Below are positions 15,761-24,301 of a stretch of 32,454 nt of DNA, one piece after another. This DNA is from Bacteroidota bacterium (GTDB lineage Bacteria; Bacteroidota; Ignavibacteria; Ignavibacteriales; Ignavibacteriaceae): the NCBI GenBank assembly GCA_023406915.1, contig JAEXTR010000268.1, forward strand, positions 1 to 32,454, written 5' to 3'. A program made the translations under genes and the position numbers. The first letter of the stretch is position 1; the number at the start of each line of letters is the position of its first letter. Under the pieces are notes generated by a model, which had not been told where the DNA came from, did not search any database, and saw nothing but the letters and a program-made list of their open reading frames with translations.

Positions 15761-16462
15761 ATGAAACGGAACATAGCGAAAATCAACAGACTGCTGCTCA
15801 GGCATTTTGGGGTTCCGGAGCGGAATCTCTCATCAGATCCACTTGACATTCTCTTTGGCACAATACTATCGCAGAATACCAACGACCGGAATTCCTACAA
15901 AGCCTATATGCAACTGAAGCAATACATCAAGTGCTGGGATGATGTTTTGCACTTCAAGCCGAAACAGCTTGAATCTATTATTCAGGTTGCAGGGTTGAAG
16001 CAGCAAAAGGCACAGGCAATACTGAAGAGTGCTCAATATCTGAAGGAACAGTACGGTAGCGTGACGCTCAATGAAGTAGTTGTGAAGAGTGATGATGAAA
16101 TTTTGTCTGAGCTTACCACGGTGCCCGGCATTGGGTTAAAGACAGCCAGCTGCGTCCTGCTGTTTGGATTGCAGAAGAATGTATGTCCTGTGGATACGCA
16201 CGTACACCGAACGATGAACCGGTTAGGAGTAGTCAGTACCAGTGCCCCTGATAAGACTTTCCTGGCTCTGCGGGGATCGATACCCGATGGTATAGCGCAT
16301 CAGTTTCATACGAATCTGATCAGGCTGGGGCGGGAGTATTGCATTCCTTCGAAGCCCCGGTGCGGTAGATGTCCGGTGAGGAGCGTTTGTCAGTTTCCCG
16401 AAAAGAATGAAGATGATACACCAGTGAAAGAGAAGAGTTTTCTTCTGTTAGATTCCATTTAA
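15761..16462 (+). CDS. nth: Endonuclease III-like DNA glycosylase/AP lyase
   Basis: The 233-residue product belongs to the HhH-GPD family of base-excision repair enzymes for oxidised pyrimidines. ILSQNTNDRNSY (35-46) lines the lesion pocket. The helix-hairpin-helix VPGIGLKTAS places the catalytic lysine at Lys127, and VDTHVHR gives the catalytic Asp145. The [4Fe-4S] ligands are complete: Cys194-X6-Cys201-X2-Cys204-X5-Cys210. A polar C-terminal tail of about 20 residues extends past the cluster. It is a true bifunctional type by motif, not a MutY (no C-terminal NUDIX-like domain). Confidence 0.92.
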   Translation: MKRNIAKINRLLLRHFGVPERNLSSDPLDILFGTILSQNTNDRNSYKAYMQLKQYIKCWDDVLHFKPKQLESIIQVAGLKQQKAQAILKSAQYLKEQYGSVTLNEVVVKSDDEILSELTTVPGIGLKTASCVLLFGLQKNVCPVDTHVHRTMNRLGVVSTSAPDKTFLALRGSIPDGIAHQFHTNLIRLGREYCIPSKPRCGRCPVRSVCQFPEKNEDDTPVKEKSFLLLDSI

Positions 16463-16509
16463 TAAGTTCAGAATAATTTAATACATTGAAAGAGATGATC
16501 CGGTAAGGT

Positions 16510-17370
16510 ATGTGGTTACTGTTTGCTCTGCTTAATCCTGTTGTTGAGTCCTTCCGTGGTGTGTACAGCAAGAAGTCATCGAAGACGATGCACCCGCTGA
16601 TAGTTTCACTGACGAACAATATTTTCCCACTTTTTTTCCTGCTACCTCTCCTGTTTTTCGTGGAGGTTAATTTTACAGAACGATTTGTACTGGGTGTGGT
16701 GGTATCGGGAACCATCAATGTTTTTGCAGTGATTCTTTTTCACAGCTCTCTTTCGAAAGGGGATATATCGCTGGTGATGCCGATGCTGAGTTTTACACCA
16801 TTGTTTATGCTGGTGACGTCTCCAATTTTTGTACAGGAATATCCATCAACGCCAGGGTATATTGGCATACTCCTCATTGTGATTGGGTCCTATCTGCTGA
16901 ATGTCAATTACCGTTCAGCAAGTCTGTTCGCACCCCTGAAATCACTGGTAGTGAATAAGGGGAGCCGATATATGCTGATCGTGGCGCTGTTATGGAGTGT
17001 ATCCGCAAATTTTGATAAGATTGCCATCAAGGAGTCTGGGATCATCGCCTATCTTGCCTTTGTGAATGTGGTGATTGCAGCCGGGGTTACGGTTATTGCA
17101 CTGATCCGTAAGCCATTTAAGCTGAAGGAGATTGAGAGTGGAAAGACTCCTCTTTTTATATTTGGATTAGTAGCAACGGCGTCGTTTCTTGTTCATTCTG
17201 CAGCGATTCAGATGGCTTCGAATGTTTCGTATGTGATTGCATTGCGGAGGACTACGGGAATGATTTCGGTGTTGCTCGGGAAGTGGATGTTTCAGGAGGA
17301 ACAGTTCAAGGACAGGTTGTTAGGGTCGGCGATTATGTTTGCAGGAATTATAGTGATAGCTCTTGCGTGA
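16510..17370 (+). CDS. DMT-superfamily permease (EamA-type)
   Basis: The 286-residue product is almost entirely hydrophobic, with about ten predicted helices arranged as two five-helix halves (first half to about residue 135, second from about 150). It starts with MWLLFALLNPVVESFRGVYSKK, as in EamA transporters, and ends with the typical ISVLLGKWMFQEE...RLLGSAIMFAGIIVIALA. The family exports metabolites such as amino acids or nucleotide-linked sugars, but no substrate can be assigned. It follows nth by 47 bases with no terminator seen and is followed by a palindromic repeat element. Confidence 0.82.
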   Translation: MWLLFALLNPVVESFRGVYSKKSSKTMHPLIVSLTNNIFPLFFLLPLLFFVEVNFTERFVLGVVVSGTINVFAVILFHSSLSKGDISLVMPMLSFTPLFMLVTSPIFVQEYPSTPGYIGILLIVIGSYLLNVNYRSASLFAPLKSLVVNKGSRYMLIVALLWSVSANFDKIAIKESGIIAYLAFVNVVIAAGVTVIALIRKPFKLKEIESGKTPLFIFGLVATASFLVHSAAIQMASNVSYVIALRRTTGMISVLLGKWMFQEEQFKDRLLGSAIMFAGIIVIALA

Positions 17371-17644
17371 TATCCGGATAATATTGAATGTAATCGATTG
17401 TTGCATCAGTTATAGATATGCGACCCCTTCAGGGTCGAGTTCACTTTTTATCTGTTTATTCTATAAATATGGTACCCTTTCAGGGTACGCCTGATCATAC
17501 TATTTGCAAATGACTCCAGAGATCAGATTCCCTTTAGGAGCTTCATAATGTAATGAGATACAGCATATACTCTTCATCAATCAGAAACGATCAAACATGC
17601 TGCCGAAAATCCTATGAGCGTGACTCTACCACTTTATCAGAGTA
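17371..17644. other. Intergenic region with a palindromic element
   Basis: About 274 bases without a gene between the DMT permease and the CPBP protein. It carries copy 2 of the palindrome-linker-palindrome element (17420-17494). I see no convincing promoter or terminator in the remainder. Confidence 0.6.
17420..17494 (+). repeat. Palindrome-linker-palindrome element, copy 2
   Basis: CGACCCCTTCAGGGTCG (17421-17437, 6-bp stem) and GTACCCTTTCAGGGTAC (17472-17488, 6-bp stem) flank an AT-rich linker ending CTATAAATAT, and GCCTGA follows. Copy 1 at 15347-15424 has the same order and the same linker end, but its stems read GACC/GGTC. The two stems here differ at their outer bases (CGA/TCG versus GTA/TAC), and both arms change together. 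Confidence 0.75.
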
Positions 17645-17674
17645 TTGCGTAAATTACAATCTGAAAAAAAAGGA

Positions 17675-18463
17675 ATGCGCTTGCGACTGATCACGGAAAT
17701 TAAAAAGCTGCCTGAACTGATAAAACAGTGCGACAAAACGGTGGTGTGGGTGCTTCTTTCCGTTGCGGTGATTGAAACCACCGTGTGGTATTATGGTGCG
17801 AGGCGTTTTTTCAGGGCTGAGTTAGCCCAGTTTTTCGGGGATTGGGGCAGGGGTGAGTTAGCCGAGTACTTGTATTGGTTTGTGGCGAATGCGGCATTGT
17901 ATCTGATACCGACGATGCTGATTCTGGTTTTGGTTTTGAAACGAAAGCCCCGTGAATTTGGTTTTTCTTTTGGAGACTACCGGGCGGGATTTTATTATAC
18001 CGGCTTGTTTCTGGGAGTGATGATTCCCATTATCTGGATCGTGTCATCGACCCAGGCGTTTTCTAATATGTATCCGCATCATCAGCCCGCAAAAGTGGAC
18101 TGGGAGCTATTTTTGATTTATGAAGCCGGTATGTTGCTTTATATGATCGGGTGGGAATATATCTGGCGTGGATACTTATTGTTTGGGTTGTATGAAAAGT
18201 TCGGATATCACGCCGTGCTGATACAGATGATACCATATGTACTTCTGCATTTTGGCAAACCACCTGTTGAAACATACAGTTCGATTCTGGGGGGGATAGC
18301 ACTCGGGGTATTGGCGCTCCGCACCGGTTCATTCTGGTACGGAGTGATTATTCATTTCGGGATCATGTTCAGTCTGGATTTGTTTTCATCTCTGCGGTAT
18401 CGTGCAGCAGAGTTTGGCATTGGTCCGGATGCACTGTTCCGGATAGTTGGCTCATTTTTTTAA
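17675..18463 (+). CDS. CPBP-family intramembrane protease-like protein
   Basis: The product has 262 residues from ATG 17675; a TTG at 17645 would add ten. About seven or eight hydrophobic helices are visible. The CPBP (CAAX protease and bacteriocin processing, PF02517) core is recognisable: GWEYIWRGYLLFG in place of motif 1 EExxxR, YVLLHFGKP as motif 2 (His192) and VIIHFGIMFSLD as motif 3 (His227). The first Glu of motif 1, normally catalytic, is Trp here, although Glu161 and Arg165 remain. Activity is therefore uncertain. pdxJ follows after 9 bases. Confidence 0.78.
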   Translation: MRLRLITEIKKLPELIKQCDKTVVWVLLSVAVIETTVWYYGARRFFRAELAQFFGDWGRGELAEYLYWFVANAALYLIPTMLILVLVLKRKPREFGFSFGDYRAGFYYTGLFLGVMIPIIWIVSSTQAFSNMYPHHQPAKVDWELFLIYEAGMLLYMIGWEYIWRGYLLFGLYEKFGYHAVLIQMIPYVLLHFGKPPVETYSSILGGIALGVLALRTGSFWYGVIIHFGIMFSLDLFSSLRYRAAEFGIGPDALFRIVGSFF

Positions 18464-18472
18464 GGTACTACA

Positions 18473-19186
18473 ATGAATTTCTGTTTAAACATAGATCATA
18501 TCGCAACCCTGCGTAATGCACGCGGAGAGCGGCAACCAGATCCTGTAGCAGCAGCACTGATGGCTGAGCAGTCAGGAGTAGATGGGATTGTTGTTCACCT
18601 GCGTGAAGACAGGAGACATATCAATGACCGTGACTTACGGTTACTCCGTGAGCTGATCACCACGAAGCTTGATCTGGAGATGGCAGCACATGATGAGATT
18701 ATCAGAATTGCCTGTGAAGTTAAGCCCGAGCTTGCAACGATTGTGCCCGAGAAGAGGCAGGAGCTTACAACTGAGGGTGGGTTGAACGTACTGGATAATC
18801 TGGAGCATCTTGCAGAATCCATCCAGAGACTTCATGATGGAGATATAAAAGTATCCTTATTTGTAGAGCCTGATCTGAAAGTGATTGATGCATCAAGGGA
18901 AATTGGTGCTGATATCATTGAGCTTCATACCGGAGAGTTTGCGAATGCAGCTTCGGAAGAGCAGCTGGCAGAAGAACTTGAAAAAATTGTACTTGCGGCA
19001 AAGCATGCAAAGAAAATCGGTTTGGGTGTGAATGCCGGTCACGGGTTAAACTATCAGAATATCAAACTGGTAAGAGATATTTATGAAATTGATGAGGTCA
19101 GCATTGGTCACAGCGTCATAGCGCGTGCCGTGATGACCGGGCTGCCTGCGGCTGTGCAGGAAATGATCCGCCTTATCAGAGGATAG
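18473..19186 (+). CDS. pdxJ: Pyridoxine 5'-phosphate synthase PdxJ
   Basis: The 237-residue TIM-barrel enzyme condenses 1-deoxy-D-xylulose 5-phosphate with 3-amino-2-oxopropyl phosphate to give pyridoxine 5'-phosphate, the last step of the DXP-dependent vitamin B6 route. Diagnostic segments are NIDHIATLRNARGERQPDPV at the start, VHLREDRRHINDRD, LEMAAHDE, IVPEKRQELTTEGGL, IELHTGEFA, GLGVNAGHGLNYQN and EVSIGHSVIARAV, all in family order. Length is normal. It starts 9 bases after the CPBP gene and 19 bases before the secreted sialidase-like gene. Confidence 0.97.
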   Translation: MNFCLNIDHIATLRNARGERQPDPVAAALMAEQSGVDGIVVHLREDRRHINDRDLRLLRELITTKLDLEMAAHDEIIRIACEVKPELATIVPEKRQELTTEGGLNVLDNLEHLAESIQRLHDGDIKVSLFVEPDLKVIDASREIGADIIELHTGEFANAASEEQLAEELEKIVLAAKHAKKIGLGVNAGHGLNYQNIKLVRDIYEIDEVSIGHSVIARAVMTGLPAAVQEMIRLIRG

Positions 19187-19205
19187 AGCGGTATAGAAGG
19201 AACGC

Positions 19206-21092
19206 ATGATGTACAAATCCATTCACACAATTGTAATTGTTACTCTGTTATGTGTTGCAGGTATTGAGCAACTTTCCGCACAGTATCAGAACATCAGGGT
19301 TGATAACCCGTCAACCACAAATGCCAATGAAGTGAGTATTGCGGTAAATCCGCGTCAGCCAAATCAACTGGCTGCCGGGGCAAATATCAATTACTTCTTC
19401 AGATCAACGAACGGCGGAGCGAGCTGGACGCAGTCAACCATGTCATCAACATTAGGCGTATGGGGTGATCCGTGCCTGATGTATGACGGCAGCAATAATT
19501 TGTACTTTGCACATTTATCCAATCCGGTTTCAGGATATTGGATAGACAGAATCGTTGTTCAGAAGTCAACTGATAATGGTACCACCTGGAATGATGGTGT
19601 TGGTATCGGTTTACAGTATCCCAAAAAGCAGGATAAGGAATGGCTTGGGGTTGATTTAGGAAATACTCCATATAAAAACACCCTTTACTGCACATGGACC
19701 GAATTTGACAAATACGGATCATCGAGTCCGCAGGACAGTTCGAGAATCCTATTTTCAAAATCCACAGACTTTGGTGTAACATGGTCGGCGCCCCTGAGGA
19801 TCAATGAAAAGGGGGGTGACGCAGTGGATGAAGATCTGACCACAGAGGGAGCAATACCTGCAATTGGTCCGAACGGTGAGATTTATGTTGCATGGGCAGG
19901 ACCACTAGGGATTCTGGTTGACCGTTCCTTTGATGGTGGAGCGACGTTCGGCACCGATGTATTTGTAACAAATCAGCCTGGTGGCTGGGATCAGACCATT
20001 CCCGGTATTCAGCGTACCAATGGTTTCCCCACAACATTATGTGACACCAGCAGATCGCCATACCGTGGCAGGGTTTACATCACGTGGTCAGATCAGAGAA
20101 ACGGGAGTGACAATACAGATATTTTTTCTGCATACTCCACAGATCAGGGTGCAACATGGAGTCTGCCAGTAAAAGTAAATACAGACAACACGTCCCGGCA
20201 TCAGTTCTTTCCATGGTCATGTATTGATCAGGCAACAGGTGTGCTGTATGTGCTGTTTTATGACAGACGGAATACAAGCGGCAATGCAACGGATGTGTAT
20301 TTGGGTAAGTCGACGGACGGCGGCGTGACGTTTGAGAATATTAAAATCAGCGCTTCCTCATTTACCCCCAATGCAAATGTTTTCTTTGGTGACTATTGCA
20401 ATATAATGGCATACAATAAGCGGGTATATCCGATCTGGAACCGCATGGATAACAATGCCATCAGTGTGTACACAGCAGCCATCTATGATACTTTTGCAGT
20501 GGTGCCTGTTCAGTTGTCGCTTTTCACCTCATCGATCTATCAGGGTGCAGTGGTACTAAACTGGACTACCGGAACAGAGGTGAACAATCTTGGTTTTGCG
20601 GTTGAACGGGCTGATTATGATCAGAATAAGTATGCACCTCTTGCATGGAGTGAACTTGCATTCGTGAAGAGCGAGGGAAATTCTCAGCTGCCAAAGCACT
20701 ACACCTACACTGATTCCACCGTAAAGGGGAAGGTGTACCGATACCGCCTGAAGCAGGTTGACATGGATGGGACATCGCACTACTCTGATGAAGTATCTGC
20801 GGATTGTTCCCGCCCGATCAGGTATGCACTGGAGCAGAACTATCCGAATCCTTTCAATCCCAGCACAGTGATTTCGTACTTCTTGCCGGAACAGAAGGAG
20901 ATTGATATCCGCATATTTGATGTGCTCGGGAAAGAGCTTACGACACTGTATCACGGCATACAGACTGCAGGTCTGCATGAAATCATATTTGATTCGTCGA
21001 AATTAAAAGAGGTGCCGGGCAGCGGAATATTATTCTGCCGTCTTACGGTTGACGGCACCAGTGACATTATGAAAATGATGCTTTTGAAGTAA
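19206..21092 (+). CDS. Secreted sialidase-like (Asp-box) protein with T9SS sorting domain
   Basis: The 628-residue product begins with a signal peptide (MMYKSIHTIVIVTLLCVAGIEQLSA). The N-terminal part is a six-bladed beta-propeller with six Asp-box-like turns: STNGGASW, STDNGTTW, STDFGVTW, SFDGGATF, STDQGATW and STDGGVTF. A fibronectin-like segment (VPVQLSLFTSSIYQGAVVLNWTT) follows, and then a type A T9SS sorting domain from NYPNPFNPSTVISY to MKMMLLK. It is thus exported by type IX secretion. The Asp-box fold is shared by sialidases and many non-enzymatic proteins, and I could not confirm the sialidase Arg triad. AAGGA sits 4 bases before ATG 19206 and 7 before ATG 19209. Confidence 0.82.
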   Translation: MMYKSIHTIVIVTLLCVAGIEQLSAQYQNIRVDNPSTTNANEVSIAVNPRQPNQLAAGANINYFFRSTNGGASWTQSTMSSTLGVWGDPCLMYDGSNNLYFAHLSNPVSGYWIDRIVVQKSTDNGTTWNDGVGIGLQYPKKQDKEWLGVDLGNTPYKNTLYCTWTEFDKYGSSSPQDSSRILFSKSTDFGVTWSAPLRINEKGGDAVDEDLTTEGAIPAIGPNGEIYVAWAGPLGILVDRSFDGGATFGTDVFVTNQPGGWDQTIPGIQRTNGFPTTLCDTSRSPYRGRVYITWSDQRNGSDNTDIFSAYSTDQGATWSLPVKVNTDNTSRHQFFPWSCIDQATGVLYVLFYDRRNTSGNATDVYLGKSTDGGVTFENIKISASSFTPNANVFFGDYCNIMAYNKRVYPIWNRMDNNAISVYTAAIYDTFAVVPVQLSLFTSSIYQGAVVLNWTTGTEVNNLGFAVERADYDQNKYAPLAWSELAFVKSEGNSQLPKHYTYTDSTVKGKVYRYRLKQVDMDGTSHYSDEVSADCSRPIRYALEQNYPNPFNPSTVISYFLPEQKEIDIRIFDVLGKELTTLYHGIQTAGLHEIIFDSSKLKEVPGSGILFCRLTVDGTSDIMKMMLLK

Positions 21093-21112
21093 CCGGGATA
21101 TACACGAGGACA

Positions 21113-22936
21113 ATGCTCACTGTTTTAGGAATATCTGCATTCTATCACGATTCAGCCGCATGTATTGTGCAGGATGGTGTGATCATAGCTGCTGCGCAGG
21201 AGGAACGATTCACGCGCAAGAAGCATGACAGCGGATTTCCATACTTTGCTGCAAGGTATTGCATGAAGCAGGCGGGCGTTAACGCTGACCAGATAGATGC
21301 AGTGGCATTTTACGATAAGCCATTCATTAAATTCAACCGAATCCTGGAAACCTTTCTTGCCCACCCTGGCAAAGGATATATTCCCTTTCTTAAGGCGATT
21401 CCCAACTGGATTGGTTACAAGTTGTGGATTCCTGATATCATCAAGAAGAAGCTTGGCTATTCCGGATTGATCCTCTATCCTGAGCTTCATGAATCACATG
21501 CTGCCTCAGCATTTTTCCCTTCACCATTTTCCCGCGCTGCTTTCCTGACAGTTGACGGAGTTGGTGAATGGGCTACTTCATCCTTTGGCATTGGAGAAGA
21601 GAACAAGATCACCATCCTTGCGGAGCAGCATTTTCCGCACTCCTTAGGTTTGTTGTATTCTGCGTTCACCTATTTTACCGGGTTCAAAGTGAATTCGGGA
21701 GAGTACAAGGTGATGGGATTGGCGCCATATGGTGAACCGAAGTACGTGCAAAAGATATATGATCATCTTATTGACCTGAAGGAAGATGGTTCCATGGCAA
21801 TGAATATGGAATACTTCAATTATGCGACAGGTCTTACGATGACGAATGATAAGTTTGCCCGGTTGTTTGATGGTCCTCCGCGAAAATCTGAAGACACACT
21901 GACGCAGCGGGAGATGGATCTTGCAAGGTCGCTTCAGGATGTAACTGATGAAGTGCTGCTGAGAATGGCACGCCACGTCAGGAAAGAGACAGGTGAAGAG
22001 CAGCTTTGTCTGGCGGGTGGAGTAGCATTGAATTGTGTTGCCAATGGTAAGCTATTAAGGGAAGGGATATTCAGGGATATCTGGATACAACCTGCGGCGG
22101 GTGATGCAGGAGGTGCGCTTGGTGCTGCACTGGCATCCTATCACTGTCATTTCAACAAGCAGGTGCCCAAGAAGCATGGCAGGGACAGGCAGATGGGCTC
22201 TTATCTGGGTACATCGTACAAGGATCAGGATATAAAAGAATTTCTTGAAGGTTTTACGCTGCCATTTTATGAGTACCAGAATCCGACTGACCTGCATGAA
22301 TTGCTTGCCAATCTAATGATCTCCGGTAAGGTAATCGGACTTTTTCAGGGACGGATGGAATTTGGTCCGAGAGCATTAGGCAACAGAAGCATCATTGGGG
22401 ATGCACGTTCACCTGAGATGCAGAAGAAGATGAACCTGAAGATCAAGTTCCGGGAGAGTTTCCGTCCTTTCGCACCCTCAGTATTGGCTGATCATATATC
22501 TGAATGGTTTGAGATCGACCGGGAAAGCCCCTATATGCTTCTGGTAGCGAATGTAAAAAAAGAAAAGCAGCGGAAGATGACTCATGAGGAAGAGCAGTTA
22601 TGGGGCATTGATAAGCTGAACATCGTACGGAGTGAAATCCCTGCGGTGACGCACATTGATTATTCGGCGAGGATACAGTCAGTCAACAGGCTTGATAATC
22701 CTGAGTATTACGATATCATTCATGCATTTTATGAGAAAACAGGTTGTCCGGTTATTGTGAACACTTCATTTAATGTACGGGGTGAACCCATAGTTGAATC
22801 TCCCCTTGATGCATACCGGTGCTTTATGAGAACAGAGATGGATGTACTGGTGCTGAACCAGTTTGTTTTATTCAAGGAGGATCAGCCTGAGTTTCATGAT
22901 GCCATAGACTGGAAGCAGGTGTATGAGCTTGATTAA
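21113..22936 (+). CDS. NodU/CmcH-family carbamoyltransferase
   Basis: The 607-residue product contains the N-terminal ASKHA-fold domain (VLGISAFYHDSAACIVQDGVIIAAAQEERFTRKKHD, then HESHAASAF with metal-binding His, and VDGVGEW) and the C-terminal YrdC-like domain with GLFQGRMEFGPRALGNRSII and PVIVNTSFNVRGEPIVESP. These enzymes make carbamoyl-adenylate from carbamoyl phosphate and ATP and transfer the carbamoyl group to a hydroxyl of a sugar or natural product. The acceptor is unknown. It overlaps the SxtJ gene by 14 bases, a pairing common to this family in diverse bacteria. Confidence 0.92.
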   Translation: MLTVLGISAFYHDSAACIVQDGVIIAAAQEERFTRKKHDSGFPYFAARYCMKQAGVNADQIDAVAFYDKPFIKFNRILETFLAHPGKGYIPFLKAIPNWIGYKLWIPDIIKKKLGYSGLILYPELHESHAASAFFPSPFSRAAFLTVDGVGEWATSSFGIGEENKITILAEQHFPHSLGLLYSAFTYFTGFKVNSGEYKVMGLAPYGEPKYVQKIYDHLIDLKEDGSMAMNMEYFNYATGLTMTNDKFARLFDGPPRKSEDTLTQREMDLARSLQDVTDEVLLRMARHVRKETGEEQLCLAGGVALNCVANGKLLREGIFRDIWIQPAAGDAGGALGAALASYHCHFNKQVPKKHGRDRQMGSYLGTSYKDQDIKEFLEGFTLPFYEYQNPTDLHELLANLMISGKVIGLFQGRMEFGPRALGNRSIIGDARSPEMQKKMNLKIKFRESFRPFAPSVLADHISEWFEIDRESPYMLLVANVKKEKQRKMTHEEEQLWGIDKLNIVRSEIPAVTHIDYSARIQSVNRLDNPEYYDIIHAFYEKTGCPVIVNTSFNVRGEPIVESPLDAYRCFMRTEMDVLVLNQFVLFKEDQPEFHDAIDWKQVYELD

Positions 22937-23351
22937 AGATGTAACGGCAGAGCTTGCTTCACTGGATACTTCCTCAATGGCGCTGAGGAAGTTTGGTTTT
23001 GTTGTTGGCGGCATGATGGCGCTGGTTGGATTTCTGCTGTACAATTTTGGTGTTAATCCGAATATCTATGGACCTATTGGCGGGGTAGGCGCTGCACTGC
23101 TTGCGCTTGCGATATTTTATCCGGCTGCGCTGCGTCCGGCACAGTGTGTCTGGATGGGATTTGCGTTTGTACTTGGCTGGATCGTTTCCCGTATTCTGCT
23201 GACGATTGTGTTTTTTCTCGTGGTTTTCCCTGTGGGATTAGTTGCTCAGCTTTCCGGGAAAAAGTTTCTAGTGGAGTTTAATAAGAGTGCCTCCAGCTAT
23301 TGGATACCAAAACAGAAGCGACCAAATGCTTCCTACGAGAAAATGCATTGA
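22923..23351 (+). CDS. SxtJ-family membrane protein
   Basis: The 142-residue product has about three or four hydrophobic segments (roughly 24-45, 50-70, 75-115). The C-terminal part (VVFPVGLVAQLSGKKFLVEF) fits the SxtJ family, named after a protein of the saxitoxin cluster and usually encoded directly after a NodU-type carbamoyltransferase, as here. Its molecular role is not known, but it may anchor or assist the transferase at the membrane. It starts inside the end of the carbamoyltransferase gene, and the next gene probably starts within its stop codon. Confidence 0.8.
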   Translation: MSLIKDVTAELASLDTSSMALRKFGFVVGGMMALVGFLLYNFGVNPNIYGPIGGVGAALLALAIFYPAALRPAQCVWMGFAFVLGWIVSRILLTIVFFLVVFPVGLVAQLSGKKFLVEFNKSASSYWIPKQKRPNASYEKMH

Positions 23352-24178
23352 TATCTGAGACCCGTAAAGAGTTAGACAGACTTTACCGCCTCTATACCCA
23401 CCGCGATTTTTCCAAAGACCCTCAGTACACATTCAGCACTGATCTGCCGCAGCCCGATCTTGAGATCGCAGCGTTTATCGCTTCTGTATTTGCATACGGA
23501 AAAGTGGAAGCAATGAATGAGGTATTGCGTGCGGTGTATTCCAGGATGGATGGCAGACCCTTTGAGTATCTGATAAGGAGCAGTGCTGCCCGCATCCAAA
23601 AAGATTTCGGTGATCTGTATTACCGGTTTTATACCGTCAGTGATATACAGGTATTCCTCACAACACTGTCATTGTTGCTCAGGAAGCATGGGGGATTGCG
23701 GCATCTCTTTTTAGGGAGGGGCGCAGAGGGGGAGAGTGACACATTCCCCATGATTGAGCGGGTATCGTGCATTTTCCATGAGGCTTTCAGGGAGAGTACC
23801 GGAACAGTGTCGCACGGACACCGGTTTATGTTTCCCCTGCCACAGAAGGGGAGTGCCTGCAAGCGGATGCATCTGTTCCTCCGCTGGATGGTTCGGAAGG
23901 ATAAGATTGATTTTGGTATCTGGCATGAAGCAGACCCAGCAAGGCTGGTCATTCCGCTTGATACTCACACTGTAAAAGCCTCACATCTGATTGGGTTGAC
24001 AGAAAAGAAAACAGCAAACCGCATGATGGCACTTGAAGTAACCGGAGGGCTGAAAAAGATCAACCCTGATGATCCGGTCAAATACGATTTTGTATTATGT
24101 CACCTCATGATGGAGGGGAAAGTTGGTGAAGTAGAGAGGATAGGGGAATTATACAGGAAGGAATACATGGGAGTGTAA
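23348..24178 (+). CDS. TIGR02757-family protein (DUF2400)
   Basis: From TTG 23348 the product has 276 residues. An earlier TTG at 23300 would overlap the SxtJ gene by 52 bases, so the start whose TTGA overlaps the SxtJ TGA is preferred. Segments such as DPQYTFSTDLPQPDLEIAAFIASVFAYGKVEAMNEVL, RLVIPLDTHTVKASHLIGL and NPDDPVKYDFVLCHLMMEG match the TIGR02757 family of the FCB group. The late part resembles the HhH-GPD glycosylase core (VIPLDTH compared with VDTH), but the function is not established. Its place behind the carbamoyltransferase pair may be an operon accident. Confidence 0.8.
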   Translation: MISETRKELDRLYRLYTHRDFSKDPQYTFSTDLPQPDLEIAAFIASVFAYGKVEAMNEVLRAVYSRMDGRPFEYLIRSSAARIQKDFGDLYYRFYTVSDIQVFLTTLSLLLRKHGGLRHLFLGRGAEGESDTFPMIERVSCIFHEAFRESTGTVSHGHRFMFPLPQKGSACKRMHLFLRWMVRKDKIDFGIWHEADPARLVIPLDTHTVKASHLIGLTEKKTANRMMALEVTGGLKKINPDDPVKYDFVLCHLMMEGKVGEVERIGELYRKEYMGV

Positions 24179-24213
24179 AGCAAGGTTCAGGACATTAATA
24201 CATAAAATAAATC

Positions 24214-24244
24214 TTGACTTTATAACCCGGAAACGGTAACTTAA
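24214..24244 (+). promoter_or_regulatory. Candidate promoter with inverted repeat upstream of the FG-GAP gene
   Basis: TTG at 24214-24216, 20 bases of spacer and TAACTTAA at 24237-24244, which keeps TAnnTT but not the last two bases. An inverted repeat CCCGGAAA (24226-24233) / TTTCCGGG (24265-24272) brackets the box and the expected transcription start. Confidence 0.35.
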
Positions 24245-24301
24245 AACCGAATATTCTTCAGCGATTTCCGGGCAGTGCAATTATAATAAGTCTGAGACAT
24301 T

